Shown piece by piece: positions 16,852 through 24,539 of a DNA stretch of 64,000 bases. Source of the DNA: Priestia koreensis. GTDB taxonomy: Bacteria; Bacillota; Bacilli; Bacillales; Bacillaceae_H. The stretch lies in assembly GCF_001274935.1 (NCBI RefSeq), contig NZ_LILC01000013.1:248001-312000 (forward strand), given 5' to 3'. The notes beneath the pieces are model-generated. The model was given only the letters and a program-made list of their open reading frames with translations, was not told the origin of the DNA and made no database searches. Positions within the stretch are counted from its first letter, which is position 1; the number at the start of each line of letters is the position of its first letter. The position numbers and the translations under genes are program-made.

Positions 16852-16871
16852 AACACTATAAATTTAGTGTT
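16852..16871. promoter_or_regulatory. palindrome in the vpr-like 5' UTR
   Basis: AACACTA-N6-TAGTGTT is a perfect dyad. An extended -10 (TGC-TAGAAT on the minus strand, TAGAAT at 16885-16880) lies just upstream, so the dyad covers about +2 to +21: a repressor site or a 5' stabilising hairpin. The rest of the 317-bp gap to the next gene is A/T-rich and carries the two divergent promoter regions. Confidence 0.45.
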
Positions 16872-17044
16872 TTTACAATATTCTAGCAGAAATAGGTTCT
16901 TTTCGGAATAGTTATTTTTGAACCTCTTTTGAATATTTCGAATTTTTAATCAAAAATCCTTTATTTTTTAACGTTTTAATAAATTAAATTTTTTTAAGAT
17001 CTCCTGCTTTTCATCTAGGAGTTTTATCATCTTTTTGTCATTTT

Positions 17045-17061
17045 TGTAATGTTTTTGTAAA
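17045..17061 (+). promoter_or_regulatory. candidate WalR (YycF) binding site
   Basis: TGTAAT-GTTTT-TGTAAA is an exact match to the WalR direct-repeat consensus TGTWAH-N5-TGTWAH. It lies 67-83 bp before the TTG start of an L,D-transpeptidase, a cell-wall gene of the kind WalR controls. Confidence 0.55.
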
Positions 17062-17127
17062 CTGTACAAGCCCTTCTCTCATAGACTAGACGGATTATGT
17101 TTTACGATATTAGGGGGGGAACTTTTT

Positions 17128-17886
17128 TTGTTTAAAAAATGGTTTATTTGTTTTATTGTCACCTTTGTTTTTATGTGTGGAATTAGCTCCGTATCAAATG
17201 CGGCCTCAGGAAATCAGCTTATTATTATTAACAAAGCTAAAAACCAGCTGGCGTTTTATGAAAATAATAAGCTCGTAAAAATGTTTAGCGTCGCAACGGG
17301 AAAAAAGGCATCTTATACACCGGAGGGACGTTTTAAGGTTGTAAATAAAATTGTGAACAGACCTTACTATAAGGGAAATATTCGCGGCGGAGACTCTCGT
17401 AATCCCCTCGGCAATCGTTGGTTGGGGATCAATGCGCGTGGAACTTGGGGAACGACCTATGCCATTCACGGAAACAATAATACAAGTTCAATTGGAAAAT
17501 ACGTAAGCAGCGGCTGCATTCGCATGTACAATCAGGAAGTACAGTGGTTATATAGCAAAGTTAAGGTGAATACGCCTGTTATTATTACCACTTCTAACAA
17601 GAGCTTTGGTGGCATTGCCGCTTCCAATGGTATTAAGGTTTCTGGTGAAGAAACGGCACCTGTCGCCGTTATCACGAGTGGGTCAACGCTCAAAAAGGGA
17701 AGCCGCGGCGCAGAGGTGAAAAAGCTTCAGCAGTTACTCACATCACAAGGTTACTCAACCAACGGTATTGATGGTATATTCGGAAGCGGAACAGACCGCG
17801 CTGTGCGGCTGTTTCAAAAAGCGCACCATCTTTCTGTCGATGGAATTGTAGGAGCCAACACGTACAAAGCCTTGCAACAGCAATAA
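17128..17886 (+). CDS. secreted L,D-transpeptidase with peptidoglycan-binding domain
   Basis: A 252-residue protein with a signal peptide (residues 1-26, ending SNAAS), a YkuD catalytic domain (about 28-155) with the conserved YAIHGNNN and the active-site cysteine in SSGCIRM (about 130), and a PG_binding_1 domain (about 188-250, GSRGAEVKKLQQLL...GIDGIFGSGTDRAVRLFQ). The order is reversed compared with B. subtilis YkuD, which has LysM first. Such enzymes form 3-3 crosslinks or attach proteins to peptidoglycan. It begins with TTG, 6 bases after AGGGGGGG. A WalR-type site upstream supports wall-stress or growth-linked control. Confidence 0.85.
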   Translation: MFKKWFICFIVTFVFMCGISSVSNAASGNQLIIINKAKNQLAFYENNKLVKMFSVATGKKASYTPEGRFKVVNKIVNRPYYKGNIRGGDSRNPLGNRWLGINARGTWGTTYAIHGNNNTSSIGKYVSSGCIRMYNQEVQWLYSKVKVNTPVIITTSNKSFGGIAASNGIKVSGEETAPVAVITSGSTLKKGSRGAEVKKLQQLLTSQGYSTNGIDGIFGSGTDRAVRLFQKAHHLSVDGIVGANTYKALQQQ

Positions 17887-17888
17887 AA

Positions 17889-17918
17889 AAGAGCGTGGAC
17901 ACGAGTCCACGCTTTTTT
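17889..17918. terminator. bidirectional intrinsic terminator
   Basis: GCGTGGAC and GTCCACGC form a perfect stem flanked by A6 and T6, between convergent genes. Confidence 0.85.
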
Positions 17919-18145
17919 CATAATTTCACGGATCCCTGCCTTCTAACATAAGGCGGTCTAGGTGCTCTTCTTTCTTGTAATGGTAGAGTGTCCTGCTCAT
18001 TAGCATTCGCTCGTTTTTTTATAATAGATGTAATCTTTTTTCGTGCTGAAGGTTGGAGAAAATAGATGGCGCTGACTGCGATTCCTCCAAGTCCGATAAG
18101 AGCTCCTGTCTTCCACTTGTTTTTCGTAAGTGATAGCTTTTCCAA
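17918..18145 (-). CDS. small single-pass membrane protein
   Basis: A 75-residue protein with one membrane helix (GALIGLGGIAVSAIYFL, about residues 14-30) and a basic, proline-containing tail (RRAPRPPYVRRQG). It starts with TTG, 9 bases after an exact AGGAGG; an ATG six bases upstream opens another frame that soon stops. No family is recognised. A 20-bp inverted repeat lies about 50 bp upstream. Confidence 0.6.
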   Translation of the reverse strand: MEKLSLTKNKWKTGALIGLGGIAVSAIYFLQPSARKKITSIIKKRANANEQDTLPLQERRAPRPPYVRRQGSVKL

Positions 18146-18196
18146 CGCATTTAGCCTCCTAAGTTTCCATAATTAACAATTATCTACTATTTACAC

Positions 18197-18216
18197 GGTT
18201 TGGACAAGTCTAAACC
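18197..18216. promoter_or_regulatory. inverted repeat upstream of the small membrane gene
   Basis: GGTTTGGAC-AA-GTCTAAACC: 9-bp arms with one mismatch. It lies in the divergent region between the 75-residue gene and the HD-GYP gene and looks like a repressor operator of unknown ownership. Confidence 0.4.
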
Positions 18217-18385
18217 AACTTGTGATAAATTTCGTTCCGGCTTCCTTTTAACGACACGATGCTTCTAATTAAATAATAAAAATAAGGAGAAAGTGTTTTC
18301 TATTTTTTTATATTTGATATAATTATTTCCATTAAATAATTATTTGTACCTATTTCTTTGGTACTAAAAAGGGGAGGACATTTGC

Positions 18386-19894
18386 TTGAACCTTTTTTCA
18401 TCTTTTCAAAAGCGAATGTTACGAAACTATGTGTTTAGTTCCGCATTTGCGGTATTTGGCGTTGGGAGCACGCTCATTTTCCATACACTTTCTTTGAGCC
18501 AACGTGAAATTTACTTCTTGCTGGCCATTATAATGATATCCGTTTGTACAATGCTCATAGCGGAATTTTGGACGTATAAGCGACAGGTTTCTCCGATTCG
18601 TTTGGTGTACCGATCCGATATTCTTTCGAAGGAGTCGTTGTATGACGCTCACGCTCGTCTACACGCCTTTCCACTTCTAACCTTAAAACGAATTCTCGGA
18701 CCGCATTTTTTGGGCATTGGCATCCCTTCATCTGGACTAGCCATTCTTTGTATTCATTATGGCGTACTAGCCATCCCGTATTATTTTGTTGGTCTTGCCT
18801 GGATTGGCGCTTTTTTGATTGCTGTTATGCACGGACTCATTGAATTCTTTTTAACGTTTGAAACGATCAAACCGCTTCTTCACGACATTCAAGAGAAATG
18901 GTTTGAACAAAACAACGAGGATTTAGCACATGAAAAATCGTTTTTCTTTAGCATTAAAAAGAAAATGGTGATCAGCTCGTTGTTCTTTGCAATCTTTCCT
19001 GTCGTTCTGTTTAGCCTTGCCACGCAAATCCGGATGCAAAGCATTCAAGAAAATGGGCTAGGTGATTATTGGAGCTGGGCCCTAATCATCCTCGCTATGG
19101 TTGTTATTATTGCGTTAAGCGGCTCTTTTCTTTTATTTAAGCATTTTAAGCAGCCGATCGAACAGCTACAAAAAGGCGTATACGAAGTCGGTCAAGGCTC
19201 GCTAAATCGAATGGAGAACGTCTATTCCGATGAATTTTCAGACTTAGTAACCGGCTATAATCACATGATCAAAGCGATACGTGTACGCGACGAATTAAAT
19301 CAGCAGCTAATGGAAAGCTTCTTTACGGCGATTGCTGCCACCCTTGATGCACGAGATCCTTATACAGCTGGACATTCTGAAAGAGTAGCGGCATACTCTG
19401 TTCAAATTGGTGAACGAGCTGGCTTTAGCAGTGGAGAACTAGATTTATTGAAAAAATCAGCCCTTCTCCATGATATTGGAAAAATTGGCGTTCGGGATGA
19501 AGTGTTATTAAAAGAGGGGCGACTAACAGATGAAGAATTCAACCAAATTAAAGCTCACCCCGTAATTGGTGCGCATATTTTAAGTCAGGTTATTATGACG
19601 GAAGAAATCAAACAGCTTCTCCCCGGCGTTAAATATCATCATGAGCGTTACGATGGCAAAGGATACCCGGAAGGCTTAAGCGGTGACACGATTCCCGTCT
19701 TTGGTCGTTTAATTGCTGTTGCTGACGCGTACGATGCAATGACGTCCGATCGCCCTTACCGAAAAGGAATGCCAGCAGGAAAAGCGCTTCAAATCATTGA
19801 AAGCGGAAAAGGCACACAGTGGGACCCTCATTACGCAACGCTTTTTGTTGACTTAATGAACGAGGGCTTTGCTAAAAAAGTTTCTGGTGAATAA
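18386..19894 (+). CDS. membrane HD-GYP protein, probable c-di-GMP phosphodiesterase
   Basis: A 502-residue protein with several N-terminal membrane helices in two groups (about 15-50, 105-160 and 195-255), a HAMP-like linker (FKQPIEQLQKGVYEVGQGSL, about 255-300) and a C-terminal HD-GYP domain. That domain carries SALLHDIGKIG (HD, about 361), HPVIGAHIL, YHHERYDGKGYPEG (GYP, about 421) and ADAYDAMTSDRPYR. HD-GYP enzymes hydrolyse c-di-GMP, and the metal-binding residues look intact. It starts with TTG 6 bases after GGGGAGGAC. The N-terminal sensor has no recognisable domain, so the signal is unknown. Confidence 0.8.
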   Translation: MNLFSSFQKRMLRNYVFSSAFAVFGVGSTLIFHTLSLSQREIYFLLAIIMISVCTMLIAEFWTYKRQVSPIRLVYRSDILSKESLYDAHARLHAFPLLTLKRILGPHFLGIGIPSSGLAILCIHYGVLAIPYYFVGLAWIGAFLIAVMHGLIEFFLTFETIKPLLHDIQEKWFEQNNEDLAHEKSFFFSIKKKMVISSLFFAIFPVVLFSLATQIRMQSIQENGLGDYWSWALIILAMVVIIALSGSFLLFKHFKQPIEQLQKGVYEVGQGSLNRMENVYSDEFSDLVTGYNHMIKAIRVRDELNQQLMESFFTAIAATLDARDPYTAGHSERVAAYSVQIGERAGFSSGELDLLKKSALLHDIGKIGVRDEVLLKEGRLTDEEFNQIKAHPVIGAHILSQVIMTEEIKQLLPGVKYHHERYDGKGYPEGLSGDTIPVFGRLIAVADAYDAMTSDRPYRKGMPAGKALQIIESGKGTQWDPHYATLFVDLMNEGFAKKVSGE

Positions 19895-19903
19895 CCTTGA
19901 CGT

Positions 19904-19932
19904 TTGAAGAAGCAATGAGAGTATGCTACGAT
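19904..19932 (+). promoter_or_regulatory. extended -10 promoter of the candidate RNA
   Basis: TTGAAG (19904-19909), 17-bp spacer, TACGAT (19927-19932) with TGC before it. Confidence 0.55.
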
Positions 19933-19938
19933 AAATTC

Positions 19939-20082
19939 ATGCAGTGAATAGGTTTACCTGTTCCTGCATATACTACACATGTCACCCTATCCAATCATTC
20001 GCGATCGTTGCGGGACACTTAACCATGTACGGATGGATGGGGTGATGTAGTAAAAAGCGTGCAGCTTCTGCACGCTTTTTTA
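19939..20082 (+). ncRNA. candidate structured small RNA, about 145 nt
   Basis: A promoter and an intrinsic terminator (GCGTGCAG-CTT-CTGCACGC, T6) bracket a stretch with strong folding. There is a 5' hairpin (GCAG...AGGT-TT-ACCT...CTGC). A long helix then pairs ACTACA and TCACCC with GGGTGA and TGTAGT, extended by ATCCA/TGGAT, about 17 pairs with one 4-base bulge. It encloses smaller hairpins (CGC...GCG). The neighbouring gene on the right is convergent, so this is not a leader. A 23-codon frame (ATG at 19978) sits in the helix but has no ribosome-binding site. I do not recognise the class. Confidence 0.55.
20055..20081. terminator. intrinsic terminator, probably bidirectional
   Basis: GCGTGCAG and CTGCACGC around CTT, with A5 before and T6 after. 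It ends the candidate RNA and overlaps the stop region of the converging nitronate monooxygenase gene. Confidence 0.8.
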
Positions 20083-21111
20083 TGTGGTTAGCTTAGTAAG
20101 AACCTCCGCCACCGAGCATTCATCCGTAACAAGGCGCAGTGCTTGCCCTGCCCAAAGGGACATTTTTTCAGGATTTTGATCTTTGGCCGCTTTGGCGCGC
20201 AGTGCTTTTGTTAATGTATTTTGGAGAGGGTATGGTAGTACGCTTACTTCTTTCATTTTTTCCATAAACTCATTTTGAATCCCTCTCGCCCATTTTCCAG
20301 AAAAGGCTTTGGTGAGAGCCGTATCACTCTCGTTTTTCGCGATCAGCGTCTTTTTATAGGTAGGATTTGCTCCACTTTCATTGCATGGTAAAAAGACAGA
20401 ACCTAATTGGACACCCTCCGCTCCTAATATATATGCCGCTTCAATTCCTCTTTTGTCCGCTATTCCCCCTGCCGCGATAACCGGGATGTGGAGATGATCA
20501 GCCATTTGCGGAACGAGCGCAATCGTTCCAATTAACGCATCACCCTTAGTTGCTATAAAAGTACCTCGATGTCCTCCTGCCTCGCTCCCTTGTGCGACTA
20601 TATAATGAACACCGCTTTCTTCAAGCATCATTCCTTCCTCTACAGTCGTCGCCGTACCAATGACTTTAATTCCCTCTATTTTTAAGCAGTGAATCACATC
20701 CAATTGAGGCGATCCGAACGTAAACGAACAAGCCGTTACCCCTTCTTCAACGACGACCTCAATTTGTTTGACGTATTCTTCATTGTGTTTGTCACCACTA
20801 GGGTCCGTAACGGGTTGAATCGTCGGTGAAATTTGCAAAAGCTGTTCGTTCATCATCTCAATGTCGCTTTTATTAACGTCTTGTGTGGGTTCTGGCACAA
20901 AAAGATTTACGCCAAACGGTTTATTGGTTCGCTTTTTCACCTCACGAATGGCATCGCGTAGCTCCTCAGCCGTCAGATAACCTGCTCCGATTTGCCCGAA
21001 CGCACCAAAATTGGATACGGCTGCCACGAGTTCAGGTGTGGTAATTCCTCCTGCCATGCCGGCTTGAAAGATCGGATAGGTTATGCCGAGCTCTTTTTGG
21101 ATCGTTCCCAT
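20080..21111 (-). CDS. nitronate monooxygenase (2-nitropropane dioxygenase family)
   Basis: A 343-residue FMN TIM-barrel enzyme. Visible motifs are YPIFQAGMAGGITTPELVAAVSN at the N-terminus, FGVNLFVPEP, AQGSEAGGHRGT (the GGH active-site segment) and PVIAAGGIADKRGIEAAYILGAEGVQLGS, which binds the phosphate. It belongs to the NMO/YrpB group; the related FabK enoyl-ACP reductase shares the fold but is less likely here. It detoxifies alkyl nitronates such as propionate-3-nitronate. The ATG at 21111 is preferred because GGGGATGAGG precedes it. It diverges from a TrmB-type regulator, which may control it. Confidence 0.8.
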   Translation of the reverse strand: MGTIQKELGITYPIFQAGMAGGITTPELVAAVSNFGAFGQIGAGYLTAEELRDAIREVKKRTNKPFGVNLFVPEPTQDVNKSDIEMMNEQLLQISPTIQPVTDPSGDKHNEEYVKQIEVVVEEGVTACSFTFGSPQLDVIHCLKIEGIKVIGTATTVEEGMMLEESGVHYIVAQGSEAGGHRGTFIATKGDALIGTIALVPQMADHLHIPVIAAGGIADKRGIEAAYILGAEGVQLGSVFLPCNESGANPTYKKTLIAKNESDTALTKAFSGKWARGIQNEFMEKMKEVSVLPYPLQNTLTKALRAKAAKDQNPEKMSLWAGQALRLVTDECSVAEVLTKLTT

Positions 21112-21176
21112 TTTCCTCATCCCCTTGTATATGCTGATTTTCACTGAATCGCTGTTACTCCGCTGTTAAATTTGAT

Positions 21177-21195
21177 ACTATAATACTTACTATAA
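21177..21195. promoter_or_regulatory. direct repeats in the divergent NMO/TrmB region
   Basis: ACTATAA occurs at 21177 and 21189, 12 bp apart, overlapping -10-like TATAAT and TATAAC sequences. This is a candidate site for the adjacent TrmB-type regulator. Confidence 0.35.
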
Positions 21196-21236
21196 CACGG
21201 AACAACTCGTTTAACGTTCCTTTTTGAGGAGGCACT

Positions 21237-21995
21237 ATGTTACAGGAATTTGGCTATTCTCAGTATGAAAGTCAAGTATATGAAACGCTACTTGCAGGAA
21301 CAGAACCGATGGACGCAACGTCGATCGTCAGTCATTCACAAGTTCCAAAGGCGAAAGTATACGAAGTATTAAACCGCATGATTGATAAAGGTCTTATCAT
21401 GAATACCGTATCGGAAAAGAAAAAGCTTTATCATGCCATTCCCCTTGAGTCTGTGATCAAAAAACTTACATATGAATTTGAACAAAACGTAGAAGAATTA
21501 AAAAAGAAAAAAATTGAGCGTTCGTTTTCAGATGATCGTGTATGGAGTTTAAAAGCACATTCCACCATTTTTGCGCAAACGGAAGAAATGATTCATCACG
21601 CAAAAACGACCATCTTTATGTCATCTTGGAGTGAAAATCTTATTCCTTATCTTCCCCTTCTTGAGGAAAAGGAGGCGAGCGGTATTGAAGTTGAAATTCT
21701 CTCCATTGGAGCGATTGAAACGTCTTTGAAACACGTTCATATCCTTGTCCCAATCGATGAGCATGATCGCCTCGAAAAGTCTCATTTAATTGTCATTGAT
21801 GAAGAAGATGCGGTGTTTGCAGGAATTGAAAACGATCAGTGGAAAGCAATTAAAACGATGTCACAACCGTTCGTAAAATTCTTCACCGATTTCTTTTATC
21901 ATGATGTGGCGCTAGCACGCATTACGGAGCGATTTCACGATCAGCTTGTTGATGATGAAGTGACAAAGAAACTGCTCACGCGCCTTCGCTATTAA
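21237..21995 (+). CDS. TrmB-family transcription regulator
   Basis: A 252-residue protein. The N-terminal TrmB winged helix (LQEFGYSQYESQVYETLL, then SHSQVPKAKVYEVLNRMIDKG) is followed by a short coiled coil (EFEQNVEELKKKK) and a C-terminal ligand/PLD-like domain (about 100-250). TrmB regulators are best known from archaea as sugar sensors; bacterial members are common in Bacillaceae but mostly unstudied. GAGGAGG precedes the ATG. It is divergent from the nitronate monooxygenase and separated from the next gene by a terminator. Confidence 0.8.
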   Translation: MLQEFGYSQYESQVYETLLAGTEPMDATSIVSHSQVPKAKVYEVLNRMIDKGLIMNTVSEKKKLYHAIPLESVIKKLTYEFEQNVEELKKKKIERSFSDDRVWSLKAHSTIFAQTEEMIHHAKTTIFMSSWSENLIPYLPLLEEKEASGIEVEILSIGAIETSLKHVHILVPIDEHDRLEKSHLIVIDEEDAVFAGIENDQWKAIKTMSQPFVKFFTDFFYHDVALARITERFHDQLVDDEVTKKLLTRLRY

Positions 21996-22003
21996 GCCTA
22001 CCT

Positions 22004-22046
22004 AAAAAGAAGCAAAATGTTCCAACAGGACGTTTTGCTTCTTTTT
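22004..22046 (+). terminator. intrinsic terminator after the trmB-like gene
   Basis: AAAAAGAAGCAAAA and TTTTGCTTCTTTTT arms enclose an inner TGTTCC...GGACG hairpin. Confidence 0.8.
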
Positions 22047-22057
22047 ACTATTTCCTC

Positions 22058-22098
22058 TTGTACTCTTCTCTAAAAAAGGTTACTATTCTCGTAGTAAC
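22058..22098 (+). promoter_or_regulatory. promoter with overlapping palindromic operator
   Basis: TTGTAC (22058) and TACTAT (22081) are spaced by 17 bp. A perfect dyad, GTTACTA-TTCTCG-TAGTAAC (22079-22098), covers the -10. A short T-run follows, so the dyad could also act as a weak terminator. Confidence 0.5.
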
Positions 22099-22122
22099 TT
22101 TTTTTAAAGAGGAGGTTTGGAC

Positions 22123-23295
22123 GTGAATCCAAAAATTTATATATTAGCTGTCTCCTGTTTCGTCATTGGAACGGTAGAGCTTATCATTGGCGGTATTTTA
22201 GATATTATCTCTAATGACTTAGGAGTTTCAGTGAGTAAAGCTGGAAATTTGATTACGATTTATTCTGTTTTTTTCGCCCTGTCAGCCCCTATTTTGCTGA
22301 ATATGACGGCGAAATTTGAACGTAAAAAAACATACTTATGGACATTATTTGCCTTTTTACTTAGTAACGTACTATCAGCAGCAAGCACAAACTACGAAAT
22401 GTTGTTTGTAGGGCGTATTATTGCGGCTATTAGTGGTTCGTTCCTTGTCGTTCTTTCTACGACGATGGCTTCTAGAATGGTGGCCGATGAATACAAAGGT
22501 CGCGCGATCGGAACGATCTTTATGGGGATTAGTGCTTCTCTTGTATTAGGTATTCCAATTGGGATTTTAGTTGGAAATGCGTACGGGTGGCGTTCGGTGT
22601 TCATTTTAATTGGGATTTTGACTGCGCTTATTATGGTCGGCGTCTTTTTCTTATTAGAAAAAGTATCTCCACCACCTGTTGTACCGCTTCGTGAGCAGCT
22701 GCGTTCCCTACGTGAGCCGAAGATTATCACAACAGAGCTCTCATCAGGCTTTATGTTAGCCGGGCACTTAACGTTGTATGCGTATTTAACACCGTTTTTA
22801 CGCACGACGCTTCACATGAATACAACGATGGTAACAATCATGTATATTGTATTCGGAATTGCAGCTGTTGCCGGCGGTGGTCTTGGTGGTTTAAGCTCCG
22901 ACAAATTCGGTTCGAAAAAATCGATTTTAACGATTATTACGGCGTTCTTAGTCATGATGCTGATTATTCCGTTTAGCGTAGACTGGCCGATTTATGTGTT
23001 TACAGCCGTTATTATCATTTGGAGTGCACTAAGCTGGGCGATTTCTCCAGCACAAAATAACTTCATTATCCAAATGGCTCCTCATAACTCTGACATTTTA
23101 TTAAGTTTAAATACGTCAGCAAGTCATTTGGGCATTGCGCTTGGATCATTTGTTGGTGGAATGGTAATCGAGCATACATCCATTTTATATAACGCATGGT
23201 TTGGAGCTATTTTTGTGCTAATTGCGCTTTTATGCTCAATCTTTTCTATTACGCGTCATACAGTATCGCAGTCTGCACAGTCACATCAGCACTAA
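22123..23295 (+). CDS. MFS exporter, PbuE/YtbD-like
   Basis: A 390-residue, 12-helix major facilitator. It matches B. subtilis PbuE (purine efflux) in several stretches: GTVELIIGGILDIISNDL at the start, the motif-A-like SSDKFGSKKS, and SWAISPAQNNFIIQMAPHNSD and SASHLGIALGS near the end. Exporters of this group move purine bases, nucleosides or drugs. The GTG at 22123 is preferred to the TTG at 22117, because AGAGGAGG ends only one base before the TTG. Unlike pbuE, no purine riboswitch fits in the short leader; a palindromic operator overlaps the -10 instead. Confidence 0.75.
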   Translation: MNPKIYILAVSCFVIGTVELIIGGILDIISNDLGVSVSKAGNLITIYSVFFALSAPILLNMTAKFERKKTYLWTLFAFLLSNVLSAASTNYEMLFVGRIIAAISGSFLVVLSTTMASRMVADEYKGRAIGTIFMGISASLVLGIPIGILVGNAYGWRSVFILIGILTALIMVGVFFLLEKVSPPPVVPLREQLRSLREPKIITTELSSGFMLAGHLTLYAYLTPFLRTTLHMNTTMVTIMYIVFGIAAVAGGGLGGLSSDKFGSKKSILTIITAFLVMMLIIPFSVDWPIYVFTAVIIIWSALSWAISPAQNNFIIQMAPHNSDILLSLNTSASHLGIALGSFVGGMVIEHTSILYNAWFGAIFVLIALLCSIFSITRHTVSQSAQSHQH

Positions 23296-23296
23296 C

Positions 23297-23336
23297 AAAA
23301 AAGGAATTTCGATCTAAAAATCGAAATTCCTTTTTT
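23297..23336 (+). terminator. intrinsic terminator after the MFS gene
   Basis: GGAATTTCGAT and ATCGAAATTCC form a perfect 11-bp stem with a 6-base loop, flanked by A6 and T6. Confidence 0.9.
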
Positions 23337-23373
23337 GCATTTTATGGTATTATAAAAGAAAGGTGGTGGTCGT

Positions 23374-23625
23374 ATCCGTATTTTTAGCCTTGTTCAATTC
23401 GTTTCTTATCTGCTTTTATATAGCTTCTATTTTTTAGTGGTGCAACCGCTCTTTTCCGTTCATATCGTCATCACATTTCTACTTGTACTTACTTTTTCTC
23501 TCCTTCTTCATTTCATTTCGAAGAAACTGGATGGAAAGATTCTCTTCTTAGAAAAGCGAATCGATCCACACATTAGCACGCTTTTTATAGTCACGATTAC
23601 CATTACAGCTCTACTTATAAATTAG
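23374..23625 (+). CDS. small membrane protein with a likely AUC start
   Basis: An open frame runs from a stop at 23353 to 23625 and encodes about 83 residues with two strong membrane helices (FVSYLLLYSFYFLVV and VHIVITFLLVLTFSLLLHF), then a lysine-rich loop and a third hydrophobic end. AAAGGTGG lies 7 bases before ATC CGT ATT TTT (23374), exactly where a start is expected, but the first ATG/GTG/TTG is the GTG at 23437, inside the first helix. Either AUC is used as a rare start or the start codon was lost by mutation. Family unknown. Confidence 0.45.
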   Translation: MRIFSLVQFVSYLLLYSFYFLVVQPLFSVHIVITFLLVLTFSLLLHFISKKLDGKILFLEKRIDPHISTLFIVTITITALLIN

Positions 23626-23628
23626 CAC

Positions 23629-23657
23629 AAAAAAAAGAGCGCAATTTGCGCCCTTTT
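23629..23657. terminator. intrinsic terminator between convergent genes
   Basis: GAGCGCAA and TTGCGCCC form the stem; the minus strand ends in T8. It ends the focA transcript. Confidence 0.8.
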
Positions 23658-23661
23658 CCAC

Positions 23662-24462
23662 TTATGAAGCTTTTTTTATTGATTGACTTGCTGTTTGTTT
23701 TTTGTGATATGCAAGGAAATAGATTAAGCCAACAAAAATTGCTCCCCCTACGATGTTTCCGAGGAAAACAGGCACGAAGTTTTGGAAGAAATCTACCCAT
23801 GTTGCTTCACCAGCGAAGATCGCTGCTGGAATAACGAACATGTTGGCTACCGTATGCTGGAAACCAATTGCAACGAATGCCATAATTGGGAACCAAATGC
23901 CGAGAATTTTACCCGCAACATCTTCTGCACCAAACGTAATCCATACTGCTAAACATACTAACCAGTTACAGCCGATAGCGGAAACAAATGCTTTTCCAAA
24001 CGGATCGGCAATTTTTGCTTGAGCAACTGCCACTGTTTTTTCTAAAAATGGACCTGTTTCTGTTAATCCAACAACGTGTCCGAAGAAATAAGCGATAAAC
24101 AGTGCACCAACGAAGTTACTTACTGTGATCCAAAACCAGTTACGAACAAGACTTCCTGCTGAAATACGCTTTGCGAATGCAGCAATTGAAAGTGTCATCA
24201 TGTTTCCTGTAATCAGCTCACCGCCAGCTAAAATAATTAAAATAAGTCCCACTGGAAAGACGGCTCCACCGATTAAACTTGCCATACTGCCCCATTCTGC
24301 CGGTAAGTTTCCGATGACACGAATGTCTAGAAGAAATCCTAACGAAATGAACGCTCCTCCTAGAAACCCAAGTACGATTAGCGATAGCAAAGACATGTTT
24401 GCTTTGTTTGTTCCTGCTTCAACAGCAAGATCCATAATTTTGTTTGGCTTGTTATATGCCAT
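23662..24462 (-). CDS. focA: formate/nitrite channel (FNT family), copy 1
   Basis: A 266-residue membrane protein with six helices of the FocA/NirC family. Typical family stretches are GGAFISLGFLLDI, GLILIILAGGELITGNM and GCNWLVCLAVWITFGAEDVAGK. Given the neighbours it most likely moves formate. The ATG at 24462 follows AAAAAGGAG; an earlier ATG at 24501 lies within the attenuator region. It is preceded by its own promoter and a 190-nt leader ending in a terminator hairpin. A second, diverged copy lies at 34805. Confidence 0.85.
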   Translation of the reverse strand: MAYNKPNKIMDLAVEAGTNKANMSLLSLIVLGFLGGAFISLGFLLDIRVIGNLPAEWGSMASLIGGAVFPVGLILIILAGGELITGNMMTLSIAAFAKRISAGSLVRNWFWITVSNFVGALFIAYFFGHVVGLTETGPFLEKTVAVAQAKIADPFGKAFVSAIGCNWLVCLAVWITFGAEDVAGKILGIWFPIMAFVAIGFQHTVANMFVIPAAIFAGEATWVDFFQNFVPVFLGNIVGGAIFVGLIYFLAYHKKQTASQSIKKAS

Positions 24463-24483
24463 ACCCTTCACTCCTTTTTGAAT

Positions 24484-24539
24484 AAAAAAGGCAACACTCA
24501 AATACCCCTACCGTTCGATAGAGAAATAAGAATGCTGCC
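24484..24539 (-). terminator. attenuator-like terminator in the focA leader
   Basis: On the minus strand GGCAGCATTC pairs fully (with G-U) with GAGTGTTGCC around an inner CTATCG-AA-CGGTAG hairpin, followed by T6. It ends only 9 bases before the AAGGAG of focA, so it must be read through for expression. A further hairpin (GCGCTG...CAGCGT) lies just upstream. Confidence 0.7.
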
